From contig CAMWLR010000011.1 in the NCBI GenBank assembly GCA_947175215.1, positions 1-48,353 on the forward strand: a stretch of DNA of 48,353 nucleotides. Direction: 5' to 3'. The DNA is from an uncultured Porphyromonadaceae bacterium. Its GTDB lineage: Bacteria; Bacteroidota; Bacteroidia; Bacteroidales; Muribaculaceae. The notes under the pieces are model-generated. The model worked only from the letters and a program-made list of their open reading frames with translations, searched no databases and was not told where the DNA came from. Below are positions 1-9,555 of this stretch, in pieces. The position numbers were made by a program, and so were the translations under genes. How positions within the stretch are numbered: the stretch's first letter is position 1; every line of letters starts with the position of its first letter.

Positions 1-2267
1 AGATTCTGATTGTCGTATGCGGCGTATACGGCATAAGAGTCAACCACGGGACGCTCATGTTTACCCTTGATAGCCTGACATACGTCGCGGGCTACACCCT
101 GGGCGATCATGTCAGAGGCCGACCAGTTAGACAGCGCGTTAGAGGCTTTAGCACCTGAGTGGCTGATGTTGATGGTCTTGTTTGTACCGAGCTGACCGTT
201 GGGGTTGGTCTTGTAATAGTTGGTTTCGAGCGAGGGGTAGTCACCTGTCGGGCCCGGTGTGGGATCAGGGTTAGGATCGGGGTTGGGGTTAGGATTGGGG
301 TTATCACCGTTGTAAAGCCCCTCATCGGTCACAGCACCCTTGCTGCCGCCGGCACCTTTATAAAGATGACCGTTGACGGGTGCGCCGGTATAGTCGGCAG
401 TCTGATTCTGATCGCCCGAGCCTGAGCCGTCACAGAAGAGGAATCCGGCAAGTGTGGTCGGAGCGGTGGTGAAGGTATACTTCCAGATATTGCCGGTCAC
501 TTTGGTCATTGCGACACCGGGCCAAGTGCTCTGGGGTGTTGACCAGTAGTGGATGTTTACATTACCCCATGATGTGTTGGTATTGTCATAATAGATAGTG
601 AACGAGTTGGGATCGGGCGTGGGACCGTCTGATACGTTACCGTTGCAATCATAAACCTTACCGTTCTGGAATACGAGGTCACCGCCGCCGGCCTTGGTGT
701 CACCGTTGTTGGTGCTGAAGATGATACCGGTGGGTGTACCGTTGGTAGCACGCCAGATATAATAGCCGTTGCTCATCTCAGTCAGCTTCTCACCGGGCCA
801 GGATGTTGCGGCTGAGCACTGGTTGTTGTTGCTATCCCATGCCCATACATATACGCTGCTCCAGTTCTGTGTGTTGTTAAAGTAGCAGTATGTACCCTCA
901 GGGGTAGGATCGGGGTTGGGGTTGGGATCAGGATTAGGATTGGGGTTGGGATCAGGGGTTGTACCGTTATAGATAACTGCGATACCGGTCGAACCTACAT
1001 TACCCTTGATGGTAGATGATGTAACGGTGAAGGTATTACCTGAGATCTTGTCGGTATAGGTACCGGCAGGGCAGTAACCGCCACCATTGACAACAGACAC
1101 GTTGCCGCTACCTTTCATCACGATGACAGCACCACCGTTTTTGCGGGTGACTGTAAAGGTGTTGCCGGCAGCCTCACACCAGTCCTCTTTGCCCACCATG
1201 GCGTTTCTGAACTTGTTGACCTCGGTGATAGCCTTGCTCTTGAATGCGGTCGAGCCCTTACCAACCTTGATGTTGCCGAATCCCTTGGCACCGGGACGCG
1301 AGAGATAGAGGGCGGTCGCACCGTTACGGCAAGCGAATGAAGCGTATGCACGGTCAATAACGCTCTGGTCAACATTCTGTGACCACTCGTCATTTGAGTA
1401 TGTGTCATGAGACTCACCCCAGTAGACCATCTTGGTATCGGGGCAGCCATAGTCTACGACATGGGCACCCCCATAACCATATGGTATACCGCCATTCTCA
1501 CGGGCAGCGCCATTACTGTATTTGTTGTCAGTCACTGACATATAGTTGGTATACTCCTTGATAATCGAGGCGTTGGGGCCGGGTGCGTCGAGGATCTCGC
1601 CATAGTGATACATCCCGGGGACAGAGGTCACGCTTGTCCAGAAGTTACAACCCTCTGAGGGGAGACCGATATGCTTGGCTGCATCCCAGCGGATACCTTT
1701 GACGCCGAGATCGTGAAGTTTCTGCACGTATGCTTTGGCTCTCGCGCACACCTCGGCAGACTCTGAGTTGATGTCGCCGTAGTCGCCGAGCTGGCCGTGA
1801 GTGATAGAGTAACGGTCGCCGTAGTTGATACCGCCGTTCCAGCGTACTCGGCCGTTTGAATCCCACCAGGGATCATGATAACCTGCGGTTTTGTCGACAT
1901 GGTTGGCCACCACGTCAACGATAATCTTGATGCCATACTTGGCAGCCTCATCACAAAGGCTCTTGAGGTCGGCCTCGCTACCTAAGCCGCTCGACTTAAA
2001 CGCGAGGTCATAGGGGCGATAGAGGTCATGCCATGACGAACCGGTGCGGATATCGGCACGCTGCAGGGGTGAAAGCTGAACCGAACCGAATCCGGCAGCT
2101 GCAATGCTGGGCAGCTCGGCTTTGACATCGGCCATAGTCCAGTCAAAACAATGCAGGATGTTACCCTCCTGAATGCCTGAAGGGAGACCGTAGTTGTCAG
2201 CCCACATCACCCCGGACGCACTCATCGCAATCGCCAGGGCAATCAAACTTTTAGTAATAAATTTCAT
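1..2267 (-). CDS. Secreted modular GH13 alpha-amylase (3' end cut off by window)
   Basis: Endo-acting alpha-1,4-glucan hydrolase, predicted to be exported and to break down starch outside the cytoplasm. The start at 2267 opens on a signal peptide (MKFITKSLIALAIAMSASG...). The GH13 signature regions are all visible: DVVANH (region I), GIRWDAAKH with the nucleophile Asp (II), YHYGEI with the acid/base Glu (III) and WGESHD (IV). After about residue 435 comes an Asp-Pro-Asn linker, then two beta-sandwich modules (about residues 456-540 and 556-650) with the Trp/Tyr pattern of CBM26 starch-binding domains (WSSVYVWAW; WGNVNIHYW). A second such linker leads into a third module (YYKTNPNGQ, YAVYAAYDNQNL) that resembles a CBM9/DOMON-like carbohydrate-binding sandwich; that assignment is inference. 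The frame is still open at base 1. No sus-type partners are visible on this side. Confidence 0.93.
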   Translation of the reverse strand, partial: MKFITKSLIALAIAMSASGVMWADNYGLPSGIQEGNILHCFDWTMADVKAELPSIAAAGFGSVQLSPLQRADIRTGSSWHDLYRPYDLAFKSSGLGSEADLKSLCDEAAKYGIKIIVDVVANHVDKTAGYHDPWWDSNGRVRWNGGINYGDRYSITHGQLGDYGDINSESAEVCARAKAYVQKLHDLGVKGIRWDAAKHIGLPSEGCNFWTSVTSVPGMYHYGEILDAPGPNASIIKEYTNYMSVTDNKYSNGAARENGGIPYGYGGAHVVDYGCPDTKMVYWGESHDTYSNDEWSQNVDQSVIDRAYASFACRNGATALYLSRPGAKGFGNIKVGKGSTAFKSKAITEVNKFRNAMVGKEDWCEAAGNTFTVTRKNGGAVIVMKGSGNVSVVNGGGYCPAGTYTDKISGNTFTVTSSTIKGNVGSTGIAVIYNGTTPDPNPNPNPDPNPNPDPTPEGTYCYFNNTQNWSSVYVWAWDSNNNQCSAATSWPGEKLTEMSNGYYIWRATNGTPTGIIFSTNNGDTKAGGGDLVFQNGKVYDCNGNVSDGPTPDPNSFTIYYDNTNTSWGNVNIHYWSTPQSTWPGVAMTKVTGNIWKYTFTTAPTTLAGFLFCDGSGSGDQNQTADYTGAPVNGHLYKGAGGSKGAVTDEGLYNGDNPNPNPNPDPNPDPTPGPTGDYPSLETNYYKTNPNGQLGTNKTINISHSGAKASNALSNWSASDMIAQGVARDVCQAIKGKHERPVVDSYAVYAAYDNQN
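253..305 (-). repeat. Asp/Pro/Asn linker minisatellite, copy 2
   Basis: Short G/T-rich tandem units on the + strand (GGGTTAGGATCGGGGTTGGG and variants) encode an Asp-Pro/Asn-Pro linker between the second CBM26-like module and the third C-terminal module of the amylase. It is coding DNA, probably length-variable by slippage. Confidence 0.7.
901..962 (-). repeat. Asp/Pro/Asn linker minisatellite, copy 1
   Basis: The same kind of 6-12 bp tandem units as at 253-305, here encoding the Pro-Asn-Pro-Asp linker between the catalytic region and the first CBM26-like module. The two linkers are near-identical in sequence although 600 bp apart. Confidence 0.7.
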
Positions 2268-2481
2268 GCTTGAAGATTATAAGTAAGATAAAACAGATAA
2301 TTCATGGTAAAAACCTACCGGTCGCATACAAGGCATAATCACTTATGGTGACCGGTGTCCTTAACTGCTTTTTCATAGATATATTAAGGAGCCGTAAAAG
2401 TACTAATAATTATCTAATTACGAAAACTTTATTCACCTTTTTTGACAACCACATACGATAATTGCCAAATATCGGCAAAAT

Positions 2482-2511
2482 AAAGTGCGCCGACATCAGC
2501 CGGCGCACTTT
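2482..2511 (-). terminator. Intrinsic terminator of the M16 peptidase gene
   Basis: An 11-bp perfect stem (AAAGTGCGCCG / CGGCGCACTTT, 8-nt loop), followed on the minus strand by TTATTTT. It lies 69 bp past the M16 stop and upstream of the amylase start, so it separates the two transcripts. No TAnnTTTG box was found for the amylase between here and 2267. Confidence 0.8.
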
Positions 2512-2579
2512 CACTTAAGTATGATTAACTGTCTATTATCAGTCTCTGTGCGAGTCGATAAGAAATCTATGCAAGTTGA

Positions 2580-5414
2580 TTACTCGGCGGGGGCAGCCTC
2601 GGGATCGAGGATGATGACGCGATAATTGCCGGCGGCATTTACGCGCTTCATGAAGTCCTGAACATCGGCGGGGGTAATGGTCTGAAGCAACTCTACGTTG
2701 CCGTTGAAGATGTCGACGCCGTTAAGAGCGGTGGCAGCCATAGCCGAGAGCCAAGAGCTGTTTTTCTCCTTACCCTCGATAGCGTCCTTAACCTCAAACT
2801 CGATAGCCTTGGCAACCTCCTCGACAGTCACGTCTGACTCCATATTCTTAAACTCGGTGGCGATCACCTCGAGCACCTCATCCTTCATCTCGGGCTTGAG
2901 GGGGAAGACTGACTGCACGAGAGTGTTGGGCACTGACTGACGGCTCATGACACCGCTTGCCCAGATCGAGTAAACGGCACCCATATCCTCGCGCACTTTC
3001 TTGAGGAGACGCTCGGTCATCACCTGACCGGCGATGTCTGACAGGATGCGGTCTTTGGCGGTATAGGGGAGCTCGGCAAACTCAATAACAGCGGCAAATG
3101 TCTGGGGGGTCTGCATCGGAGCGGTGAAGGTAGTGATTTTCTCTCCGGCCTTGATGCCGAGTGAATCGTCGATTACCGGCGCGGCTGTAGCTGTAGCGGC
3201 ATCACCGGGGAGTGTGGCGATATACTGCTCGCAGAGAGTCTTGAGCTCATCAAGATCAAAGTTACCGACGAAGTAGAATGTATAATCGGCCGCATTAGCG
3301 GTCATATCCTTGACGATCTTATTGATCTGGTCGAGTTGAGCGCCCTCAATAGCCTCGACCGAAACGACCTCCTTGCGGGGTGTCTGATAGAGTGACTTGC
3401 GGAGCTGGCGAGAGAAGATGTACTGAGGATTGGTCTCCTGATTATGGATAAAGCCGGTCATCATGTTCTGGGTTGCCTTAAACTCGTCAGCAGACATATT
3501 GAACTGGGTGAAGTGGCTGTAAAGCAGCTCCATCATTGTCTTGAGATCCTTGGGAGTGGTCGAGCCCGAGATGTCGCGGCAATAGTCGTCAAAGCTGAAT
3601 GATACCTGGCACTGCTTACCCTGGAGATATTTCTGCACATCTTTATAAGAGTATGTGCCGAGACCATACTGGGCAAGACCCTGAGGGAGGAAGATAAGGG
3701 TGTTGGCATACTCGTCGGGGTAAACCGATGTGCCGCCGAGAGCCTGGGCGTCGAGCAGAATCTCGTCAGCCTTGAAGTCGGTCTTCTTGGCAACGACCTT
3801 GGCACCGTTAGAGAGGGTCCACTCTACCGCGCCCCACTGGGGAAGTTCCTGAGTGGCAACCACACTGCCGGGAGCGGGGAGCTCGGCGATGAGGGGTTCA
3901 TCCTTTACCTCATCGACAAATGCCTCGATAGTCTCGCCGTCAACTGCGGCCATAACCTCAAGTACCTCCTCTTTGGTAGGGATCTTGATGTTATCTTTCT
4001 GGGGGAGCATGATAGAAACGACACGGTTGTTGTCGGCGATCATCTCCTTGAGGGCCTGATTGATCATATCGACCGGAATCTGAGGAGCTATCATGCTCAT
4101 CATCTGATATTCGGCCTCGATGCCGGTGGCAGGTGTACCGTCGATAAAGTTGCGGACATAGGTGTTGACGTATGTCTCATTCTCGGCTTTCTCGCGGTTA
4201 TTAAAATCCTTCTCGAGACGCGAGAGATATTCGCTGCGGGCACGATCATACTCTGACATGGTGAAACCGCCGCGATATGCGCGGAGCAGCTCGCGATAGA
4301 TAGATGCGAGCGAGGGGAGGATATCGTCACCCTTGCCGAGGGCTACCATTGTCATGGCATCTTTGGTTGTCGACAGGAAGTAATTTCCATAATAAGCGCC
4401 GGCACCTGCAAAGGGTGAGTCAGGGGTTGAGCTGATCTCTTCAAGACGATGGTTAAGCATCGATGAGATCATGTCAGTGGCATAATCCTGCATCCAATAA
4501 GCCATCGTGTTGCGCATCTCACGGGGAAGGACATCATTCTTAAAGAAGATTGATACGCGCGAGTTAGACATCTCGGGGTCAGCGCCGATAGCGACAATCG
4601 TACCATCGGTGTCAGGCACAGGCTCGTAAGCACGCTCGGGAGCATCGGCCGGCATCTGGATGGGCGAGAAGATCTCCTTGATCTTATTCTCGATGTAGTC
4701 TACGTCGACATCACCGACAACAACGACACCCTGCTGATCAGGACGATACCATGCCTCATAGTAGTCACGCAAAGCCTGCGGGGGGAAATTGTCGACCACC
4801 TCCATCGTACCGATGGGGAGACGATAGCCGTATTTTGAGCCGGGATACATCTCGGGGGCGAGTTGCTCGACAATACGCGACTGGCCGACGTTACGCGAGC
4901 GCCACTCCTGATGTATCACACCACGCTCCTTGTCGATCTCCTCGGGGAGCAGCAGCAGACCGTCTGCCCAGTCATGCAGGATGAGCAGACATGAGTCCTG
5001 CACGGCAACCGAGGCGGTGGGGACATTAGAGATATTGTAGACTGTCTCGTCAATCGAGGTGTAGGCGTTGAGGTTCTGACCGAACTTCACACCCTTGGTC
5101 TCAAGCCAGGTGATGAGCTCGTTGCCGGGGAAATTCTCTGTACCGTTAAAACACATATGCTCGAGGAAGTGAGCAAGACCTCGCTGCTCGTCATTCTCGA
5201 GAATAGACCCTACCTTTTGGGCGATATAGAAATCAGCCTGACCTTTGGGGGTCTCATTGTGACGGATGTAATAAGTCAATCCGTTGGGGAGGACTCCCAT
5301 TCTCACCTGAGGATCAAGCGGGAGGGGATCCATGGGCATCTGGGCGCGTACCTGCGTCGAGAATGCGATGACTCCTAACAATACGAACAGGAGTCTTGAG
5401 AAGATTTTTTTCAT
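2580..5414 (-). CDS. Secreted M16 family zinc peptidase (pitrilysin-like)
   Basis: Predicted periplasmic or surface zinc metallopeptidase of the two-domain M16 type (944 aa, full length for the long form). A signal peptide (MKKIFSRLLFVLLGVIAFSTQVRA) precedes the domain. The inverted zinc motif HxxEH is present as HFLEH at residues 82-86, and the distal Glu ligand is probably in the EEIDKERG stretch about 75 residues on. The second M16 half (from about residue 530) lacks HxxEH, as is normal for these fused enzymes. The gene lies 142 bp after radA on the same strand and has its own terminator at 2482-2511. I see no consensus promoter in the gap, so expression may come partly from the trmH-radA transcript. 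Substrates cannot be predicted. Confidence 0.93.
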   Translation of the reverse strand: MKKIFSRLLFVLLGVIAFSTQVRAQMPMDPLPLDPQVRMGVLPNGLTYYIRHNETPKGQADFYIAQKVGSILENDEQRGLAHFLEHMCFNGTENFPGNELITWLETKGVKFGQNLNAYTSIDETVYNISNVPTASVAVQDSCLLILHDWADGLLLLPEEIDKERGVIHQEWRSRNVGQSRIVEQLAPEMYPGSKYGYRLPIGTMEVVDNFPPQALRDYYEAWYRPDQQGVVVVGDVDVDYIENKIKEIFSPIQMPADAPERAYEPVPDTDGTIVAIGADPEMSNSRVSIFFKNDVLPREMRNTMAYWMQDYATDMISSMLNHRLEEISSTPDSPFAGAGAYYGNYFLSTTKDAMTMVALGKGDDILPSLASIYRELLRAYRGGFTMSEYDRARSEYLSRLEKDFNNREKAENETYVNTYVRNFIDGTPATGIEAEYQMMSMIAPQIPVDMINQALKEMIADNNRVVSIMLPQKDNIKIPTKEEVLEVMAAVDGETIEAFVDEVKDEPLIAELPAPGSVVATQELPQWGAVEWTLSNGAKVVAKKTDFKADEILLDAQALGGTSVYPDEYANTLIFLPQGLAQYGLGTYSYKDVQKYLQGKQCQVSFSFDDYCRDISGSTTPKDLKTMMELLYSHFTQFNMSADEFKATQNMMTGFIHNQETNPQYIFSRQLRKSLYQTPRKEVVSVEAIEGAQLDQINKIVKDMTANAADYTFYFVGNFDLDELKTLCEQYIATLPGDAATATAAPVIDDSLGIKAGEKITTFTAPMQTPQTFAAVIEFAELPYTAKDRILSDIAGQVMTERLLKKVREDMGAVYSIWASGVMSRQSVPNTLVQSVFPLKPEMKDEVLEVIATEFKNMESDVTVEEVAKAIEFEVKDAIEGKEKNSSWLSAMAATALNGVDIFNGNVELLQTITPADVQDFMKRVNAAGNYRVIILDPEAAPAE

Positions 5415-5556
5415 TGTAAGAAATCTGTATGTATGAGTAGTAAGAATTCTGTATGAAAGAGTGTATGACTATTTGACTGAGCAGACGGCAAAATAGTTGC
5501 ATTGCCTGACTGTTTTTTTAGGATTATCGTGTAAAAGAGGTAGCGCGAAGATTATT

Positions 5557-6933
5557 TCATCCGAAAAGATGTCTGAATGCCTCCTCGACTTTTGATACCT
5601 CGACAACATTGATTGCAAGTTTTGAGGTATCGACACCTTTGAGCGAACCGCGCGGTATGAGGATGGTTTTCATACCTAACTTCTCGGCCTCACGGACACG
5701 TTGCTCCATGCGCGTTACAGGCCGTATTTCGCCGCTCAGGCCGACCTCGCCGCTGAGACACACACCATCTGATATGGCCATATCGACATTTGACGACAAT
5801 ATGGCGGCTATCACCGCAAGGTCGAGAGCCGGATCTGCGACTTTGAGACCACCGGCGATGTTGAGAAAAACATCTTTCTGGGCGAGCTTAAACCCTACCC
5901 TCTTCTCGAGCACGGCCAGCAACATATTCATGCGTTTTGAGTCAAAACCCGTGACCGATCGCTGGGGTGTGCCGTATGCCGCCGTGCTGACAAGGGCCTG
6001 CGCCTCGATCAGGAACGGGCGGATACCCTCGACAGTGACACCGATGGCGCAGCCCGACAGCTGCCCCTCGTCGTGACGTGAAAACAGCATCTCTGACGGA
6101 TTGGTCACTTCGCGCAGACCGCGCTGGCACATCTCATATATTCCTAACTCAGAGGTATTGCCAAATCGGTTTTTGACCGCGCGCAATATGCGGTACATAT
6201 ACTGGCGGTCACCCTCAAACTGCAATACCGCATCAACGATATGCTCCAGTACTTTAGGGCCGGCCAGCGATCCCTCTTTATTAATATGCCCGATCAGCAG
6301 CACAGGCACACCAGACTGCTTGGCATACCTGAGCAACTGTGACGCGCACTCTCTGACCTGACTCACACTGCCGGCCGACGAGTCGAGTTCGTCAGACGCG
6401 ATAGTCTGTATCGAGTCTACAATCAATATCTGAGGCTTTATCTGTTCGATATGGGCAAATATGCTCTCAAGCGATGTCTCGGTGACCACATAACAGTTGT
6501 CACTCATGCGGCCGATACGGTCGGCGCGCAACCTTATCTGTGTCGCGCTCTCCTCACCCGATACATACAGCATACGTCTCGACTTGATCGACAAGATATT
6601 CTGCAATACGAGCGTAGACTTGCCGATACCCGGTTCACCGCCGATGAGCACCATCGAGCCCGGTACGAGCCCCCCGCCCAACACGCGGTTAAGCTCCTCG
6701 CTGGGCATGTGTATGCGCGGCTCATCTGCGGTCTCTATCTCCGAGACCTTGGTGGGTTTTGATCTGGGGGTAACACCCAAGGGAGACTTGAGACTACCCT
6801 TTGATGTTGTCTTTACCTTCTCCTCGACCAAAGTACCCCATGCACCGCATGAGGGGCATCTCCCCTCCCATTTCGGGATGTCATTGCCGCACTCAGTGCA
6901 ATACCATAATGTCTTTTCTTTAAGTTTAGCCAT
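5557..6933 (-). CDS. radA: DNA repair protein RadA (Sms)
   Basis: RecA-like ATPase that promotes branch migration of recombination intermediates, cytoplasmic. In order: an N-terminal C4 zinc finger (Cys12, 15, 26, 29), Walker A GGEPGIGKST, the RadA-specific KNRFG motif (AVKNRFGNTSELG), and a C-terminal Lon-protease-like domain without protease function. I chose the ATG at 6933 (MAKLKEKTLWYC), which gives 458 aa, the usual family length. An in-frame upstream ATG at 6975 would add 14 residues unlike any RadA N-terminus. It begins 48 bp after the SpoU methyltransferase stop, so the two are probably cotranscribed. Confidence 0.97.
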   Translation of the reverse strand: MAKLKEKTLWYCTECGNDIPKWEGRCPSCGAWGTLVEEKVKTTSKGSLKSPLGVTPRSKPTKVSEIETADEPRIHMPSEELNRVLGGGLVPGSMVLIGGEPGIGKSTLVLQNILSIKSRRMLYVSGEESATQIRLRADRIGRMSDNCYVVTETSLESIFAHIEQIKPQILIVDSIQTIASDELDSSAGSVSQVRECASQLLRYAKQSGVPVLLIGHINKEGSLAGPKVLEHIVDAVLQFEGDRQYMYRILRAVKNRFGNTSELGIYEMCQRGLREVTNPSEMLFSRHDEGQLSGCAIGVTVEGIRPFLIEAQALVSTAAYGTPQRSVTGFDSKRMNMLLAVLEKRVGFKLAQKDVFLNIAGGLKVADPALDLAVIAAILSSNVDMAISDGVCLSGEVGLSGEIRPVTRMEQRVREAEKLGMKTILIPRGSLKGVDTSKLAINVVEVSKVEEAFRHLFG

Positions 6934-6981
6934 AAAGGAGCTATAAATATGTCTCGTCAGAGAGGTTATCAACAATCAGTG

Positions 6982-7776
6982 TTACGGCATTCGCGCGTAA
7001 GATAGCACCACCGCAGCGGCCGTACCGACATTAAGCGATTCGACCGTGGTCGCATCGGCGGGATATGAAGGGATCGTGATGCGACGTGTCACAGCAGCCG
7101 CGGTCTCGGGTGAGATGCCGTTACCTTCGTTACCCATTACCACTACCCCGCTTTTAAGCCCCGAGGTGTAAAGATTCTCACCCCCGAGAAACGTCCCCCA
7201 CACAGCCACACCCTTGACAGCAAGCCGTGTAAGCATCTGAGGGAGATTACAATAGCAGACCTTGACGCGGGCGAGCGCTCCCATTGTCGATTGCAACACC
7301 TTGGGGTTGAACACATCGGCGGTCTCCTCAGAGGCCAGGATAGTGCTGACGCCAAACCAATCAGCCGCACGTATGATCGTACCGAGATTTCCGGGGTCTT
7401 GGATACGGTCGAGGGCGATAACGAGCTGATCGGGTGAAACATCGGGGATATCATCTTCACACTCTGGCAGCTCAAACACACCGATTACACCCTGAGGAGT
7501 CGTCATGGTGGAAATGCGGGTCATCTCGTCATTGCGGGCGATCAACAGACGGTCATCATCGCGGGCTGCAGCATCCGCCATGCCTGCAATCTCGCCGATC
7601 TCCCTCTCGTGCGACTCAGCCCATGCCGGGGTCACGACCAAATGTCGCAGTGTGAATACCGGCAGCAATTCGCTCACGCAACGCCACCCCTGGGCAAGAA
7701 ACAGCCCGGCTGCGCGGCGATGTCGCCCTGAGTCGAGTGATGCAAACAATTTACGTTGTGCGGTGGTAAGTTTCAT
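6982..7776 (-). CDS. TrmH/SpoU family RNA 2'-O-methyltransferase (RlmB-like)
   Basis: SAM-dependent 2'-O-ribose methyltransferase with a SPOUT knot, most likely acting on 23S rRNA; the exact target nucleotide cannot be read from the sequence. The three SpoU motifs are in order: DPGNLGTIIRAADWFG (motif 1), VVMGNEGNGIS (motif 2) and ESLNVGTAAAVVLSY (motif 3). The N-terminal 100 residues (RRAAGLFLAQGWR...) form the substrate-binding extension typical of RlmB-type enzymes. 264 aa is a normal length. It is first in a transcription unit with radA and diverges from rnpB, whose promoter is about 150 bp upstream. Confidence 0.92.
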   Translation of the reverse strand: MKLTTAQRKLFASLDSGRHRRAAGLFLAQGWRCVSELLPVFTLRHLVVTPAWAESHEREIGEIAGMADAAARDDDRLLIARNDEMTRISTMTTPQGVIGVFELPECEDDIPDVSPDQLVIALDRIQDPGNLGTIIRAADWFGVSTILASEETADVFNPKVLQSTMGALARVKVCYCNLPQMLTRLAVKGVAVWGTFLGGENLYTSGLKSGVVVMGNEGNGISPETAAAVTRRITIPSYPADATTVESLNVGTAAAVVLSYARMP

Positions 7777-7831
7777 GAGATTAACGCCGGTCTGAATGAC
7801 TGAGAGAAACGATTAAATAACGCTGAGAAAA

Positions 7832-7839
7832 CAAACATA
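7832..7839 (-). promoter_or_regulatory. Candidate -7 box for the SpoU methyltransferase-radA unit
   Basis: Reads TATGTTTG on the minus strand (TAnnTTTG), 55 bp upstream of the start at 7776. No TTTG at -33. A second match (TATTTTTG, minus strand) sits at 7882-7889, so the choice between them is open. Confidence 0.4.
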
Positions 7840-7931
7840 TAACGTTGAAAAAAAGCATTTGCAGGCTCAACGCCGATTCTGCAAAAATACGAAAATTTAA
7901 TGACAATCGGTGTAGTTTCGGCATTTTTTCG

Positions 7932-7939
7932 TAATTTTG
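7932..7939 (+). promoter_or_regulatory. -7 box of rnpB
   Basis: TAATTTTG ends 9 bp before the first base of the RNase P RNA P1 helix, where a transcription start would be expected. No clear -33 TTTG is seen. Confidence 0.65.
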
Positions 7940-7948
7940 CGGAACATT

Positions 7949-8381
7949 GAGACAGCCGGACGGTCCGTCGCTGACGGGTTATTGACAACGCCGTCTGAGG
8001 AAAGTCCGGGCAACACAGAGCGCCATACTTCTTAACGGGAAGCCGCGGGTGACCGTGGAGTAACGTGACAGAAAACAACCGCCCGGCGGCACGTCCGTCA
8101 GGTAAGGGTGAAAAGGCGGGGTAAGAGCCCACCGGGCATCACCGCAAGATGATGTGCCGCACGTCTTATGGGTTGCAAGGTCAAGTAAACCGGCATTTAA
8201 GGGTGGCTCGCCCGTTGCCGGAGGGTAGACTGCTACGGGAGAAGGTAAAGCCATCTCCGATTAGCCGCGATGGTGACATCGGGCATAGATAAATGACGGA
8301 CCGGACGCGGCAGGTCGGTCAGCCTCAGGGTTGGCCGAAACCCACGCTCCGACAGAACCCGGCTTACAGTCCGGCTGCCTC
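7949..8381 (+). ncRNA. rnpB: RNase P RNA (bacterial class A)
   Basis: Catalytic RNA that matures the 5' ends of tRNAs with RnpA. Ends were set by helix P1: GAGaCAGCCGGAC at 7949-7961 pairs with GTCCGGCTGcCTC at 8369-8381. Conserved blocks are present: GAGGAAAGTCCGGGC (CR-I, 5' strand of P4), ACAGAAAACAACCGCC, GGTAAGGGTGAAAAGG...GTAAGAGCCCACCG (J11/12 region), AGATAAATGACGGA and ACAGAACCCGGCTTA (CR-V, 3' strand of P4). About 433 nt is a normal size for Bacteroidetes. Confidence 0.97.
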
Positions 8382-8391
8382 ATCCATACAA

Positions 8392-8438
8392 CAGGGAGGA
8401 CACCCTGACGCCATCGCGGCCGTCACGTGCCCTCCCTG
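8392..8438. terminator. Probable bidirectional terminator between rnpB and mscS
   Basis: A 12-bp stem with one mismatch (CAGGGAGGaCAC / GTGcCCTCCCTG), starting 10 bp after rnpB and followed on the + strand by ATTGTTTATTATTT. The mscS gene converges on it from the other side (stop at 8447). Confidence 0.7.
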
Positions 8439-8446
8439 ATTGTTTA

Positions 8447-9547
8447 TTATTTGTCGAGATGGACATCCATTTGAGGGAAGGGGAAGTTGATGCCGTGAGA
8501 TGGGAGCTCGTTGTAGAAACGCTCGTTGTAGTGATAGAAGACGTTCCAGTATTCCGAGGTGCGCGTCCATGCCCTGACTTGCAGATTGACACTTGAGTCG
8601 GCCAACTCGCTCACTAATACTTTGGGGGTGTGGTCGGGCTTGGGGATCAGACGGCTCAACGCCTCGGCCTGACGACGCTCGCGGGCCTCGATGGCGGCTT
8701 TGGCTGCACGGTGACGATGCAGTATGCGGTCAAACAATGATCGCTTGACGGGTGTGGCCTCCTCTTGCTCATCAGCGTTATCCTCCTCTGACTGCTCTGG
8801 CTCGGCATTATGCTGTGTGTATGCATCCTCGATACGGTCATCTTCGGTAAACATCCCAAGGATGGCATTACGTGCGATCTCGACATCGTCGCCGTAGCTG
8901 ATTGCAACGGTCCAGGTGACGCGGCGGAATGACTCGCGCGACCAGTTGTTGACGCTGCCGGTTGAGAGTCCGCCGTTAGGTATCGATATAGATTTATTGT
9001 CGGGGGTGGTGAGGATAGTATGGAAAATCTGTATCTCCCTGACCGTACCTGCATATCCCTGAGCCTCGATATAGTCGCCGATCTTATAAGGTTTGAGCAG
9101 TAGGATCAGCACACCGCCGGCAAAATTCTGCAACGTGCCGCTCAATGCCATACCCACTGCGACACCGGCCGATGCAAAGATGGCGAGGAACGATGTGGTC
9201 TCTATGCCGAGTATGCCGATGACCGTCACTACCAATATAAAATAGAGGACGATGTTGATCAGTGACAGTATAAAGGTGGCCAGTGATTTATCTATCTTAC
9301 GACGTATGAAGATCGTCGATACAATGCGGTAAATCTTGCGGATGATGAAACGGCCGATATAAAAGACCAGTATCGCAATAGTCAGATTGATGGCGAAATC
9401 GACAGCCGATTGCGCCAGACGCTCCATCAGGTCGTTAAACGACAATGATTTGAGTTCGGCTATATCGTTAGATGCCTTCACGAGTGTCGTGTCTGCCGGC
9501 ATATCGGTGGTCAATCCGGGGAAAATATCTGTCTGCAATTTAATCAT
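8447..9547 (-). CDS. MscS-family small-conductance mechanosensitive channel
   Basis: Inner-membrane channel that releases solutes on hypo-osmotic shock. The 366-aa protein has an N-terminal segment, two to three membrane helices (about residues 45-145), the pore-lining Ala/Gly-rich TM3 (IFASAGVAVGMALSGTLQNFAGG) and a cytoplasmic beta domain (YIEAQGYAGTVREIQIFHT, SIPNGGL). Unusually, the C-terminal cytoplasmic part is interrupted by an acidic then basic stretch (AEPEQSEEDNADEQEEATP, then RSLFDRILHRHRAAKAAIEA) before the final alpha/beta segment. It lies 8 bp after the C11 peptidase gene and is probably the last gene of the alaS-gmd-fcl unit. Confidence 0.92.
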   Translation of the reverse strand: MIKLQTDIFPGLTTDMPADTTLVKASNDIAELKSLSFNDLMERLAQSAVDFAINLTIAILVFYIGRFIIRKIYRIVSTIFIRRKIDKSLATFILSLINIVLYFILVVTVIGILGIETTSFLAIFASAGVAVGMALSGTLQNFAGGVLILLLKPYKIGDYIEAQGYAGTVREIQIFHTILTTPDNKSISIPNGGLSTGSVNNWSRESFRRVTWTVAISYGDDVEIARNAILGMFTEDDRIEDAYTQHNAEPEQSEEDNADEQEEATPVKRSLFDRILHRHRAAKAAIEARERRQAEALSRLIPKPDHTPKVLVSELADSSVNLQVRAWTRTSEYWNVFYHYNERFYNELPSHGINFPFPQMDVHLDK

Positions 9548-9555
9548 GAGCGTAT

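Noticed and set aside
901-962. G-rich tandem units resembling a CRISPR array or telomere-like repeat
   Set aside because: The units are in frame and encode a Pro-Asn-Asp linker between amylase domains; there are no spacers.
7773-8254. Minus-strand open frames overlapping the RNase P RNA
   Set aside because: The RNA is unambiguous on the + strand by conserved helices; the antisense frames have no family features.
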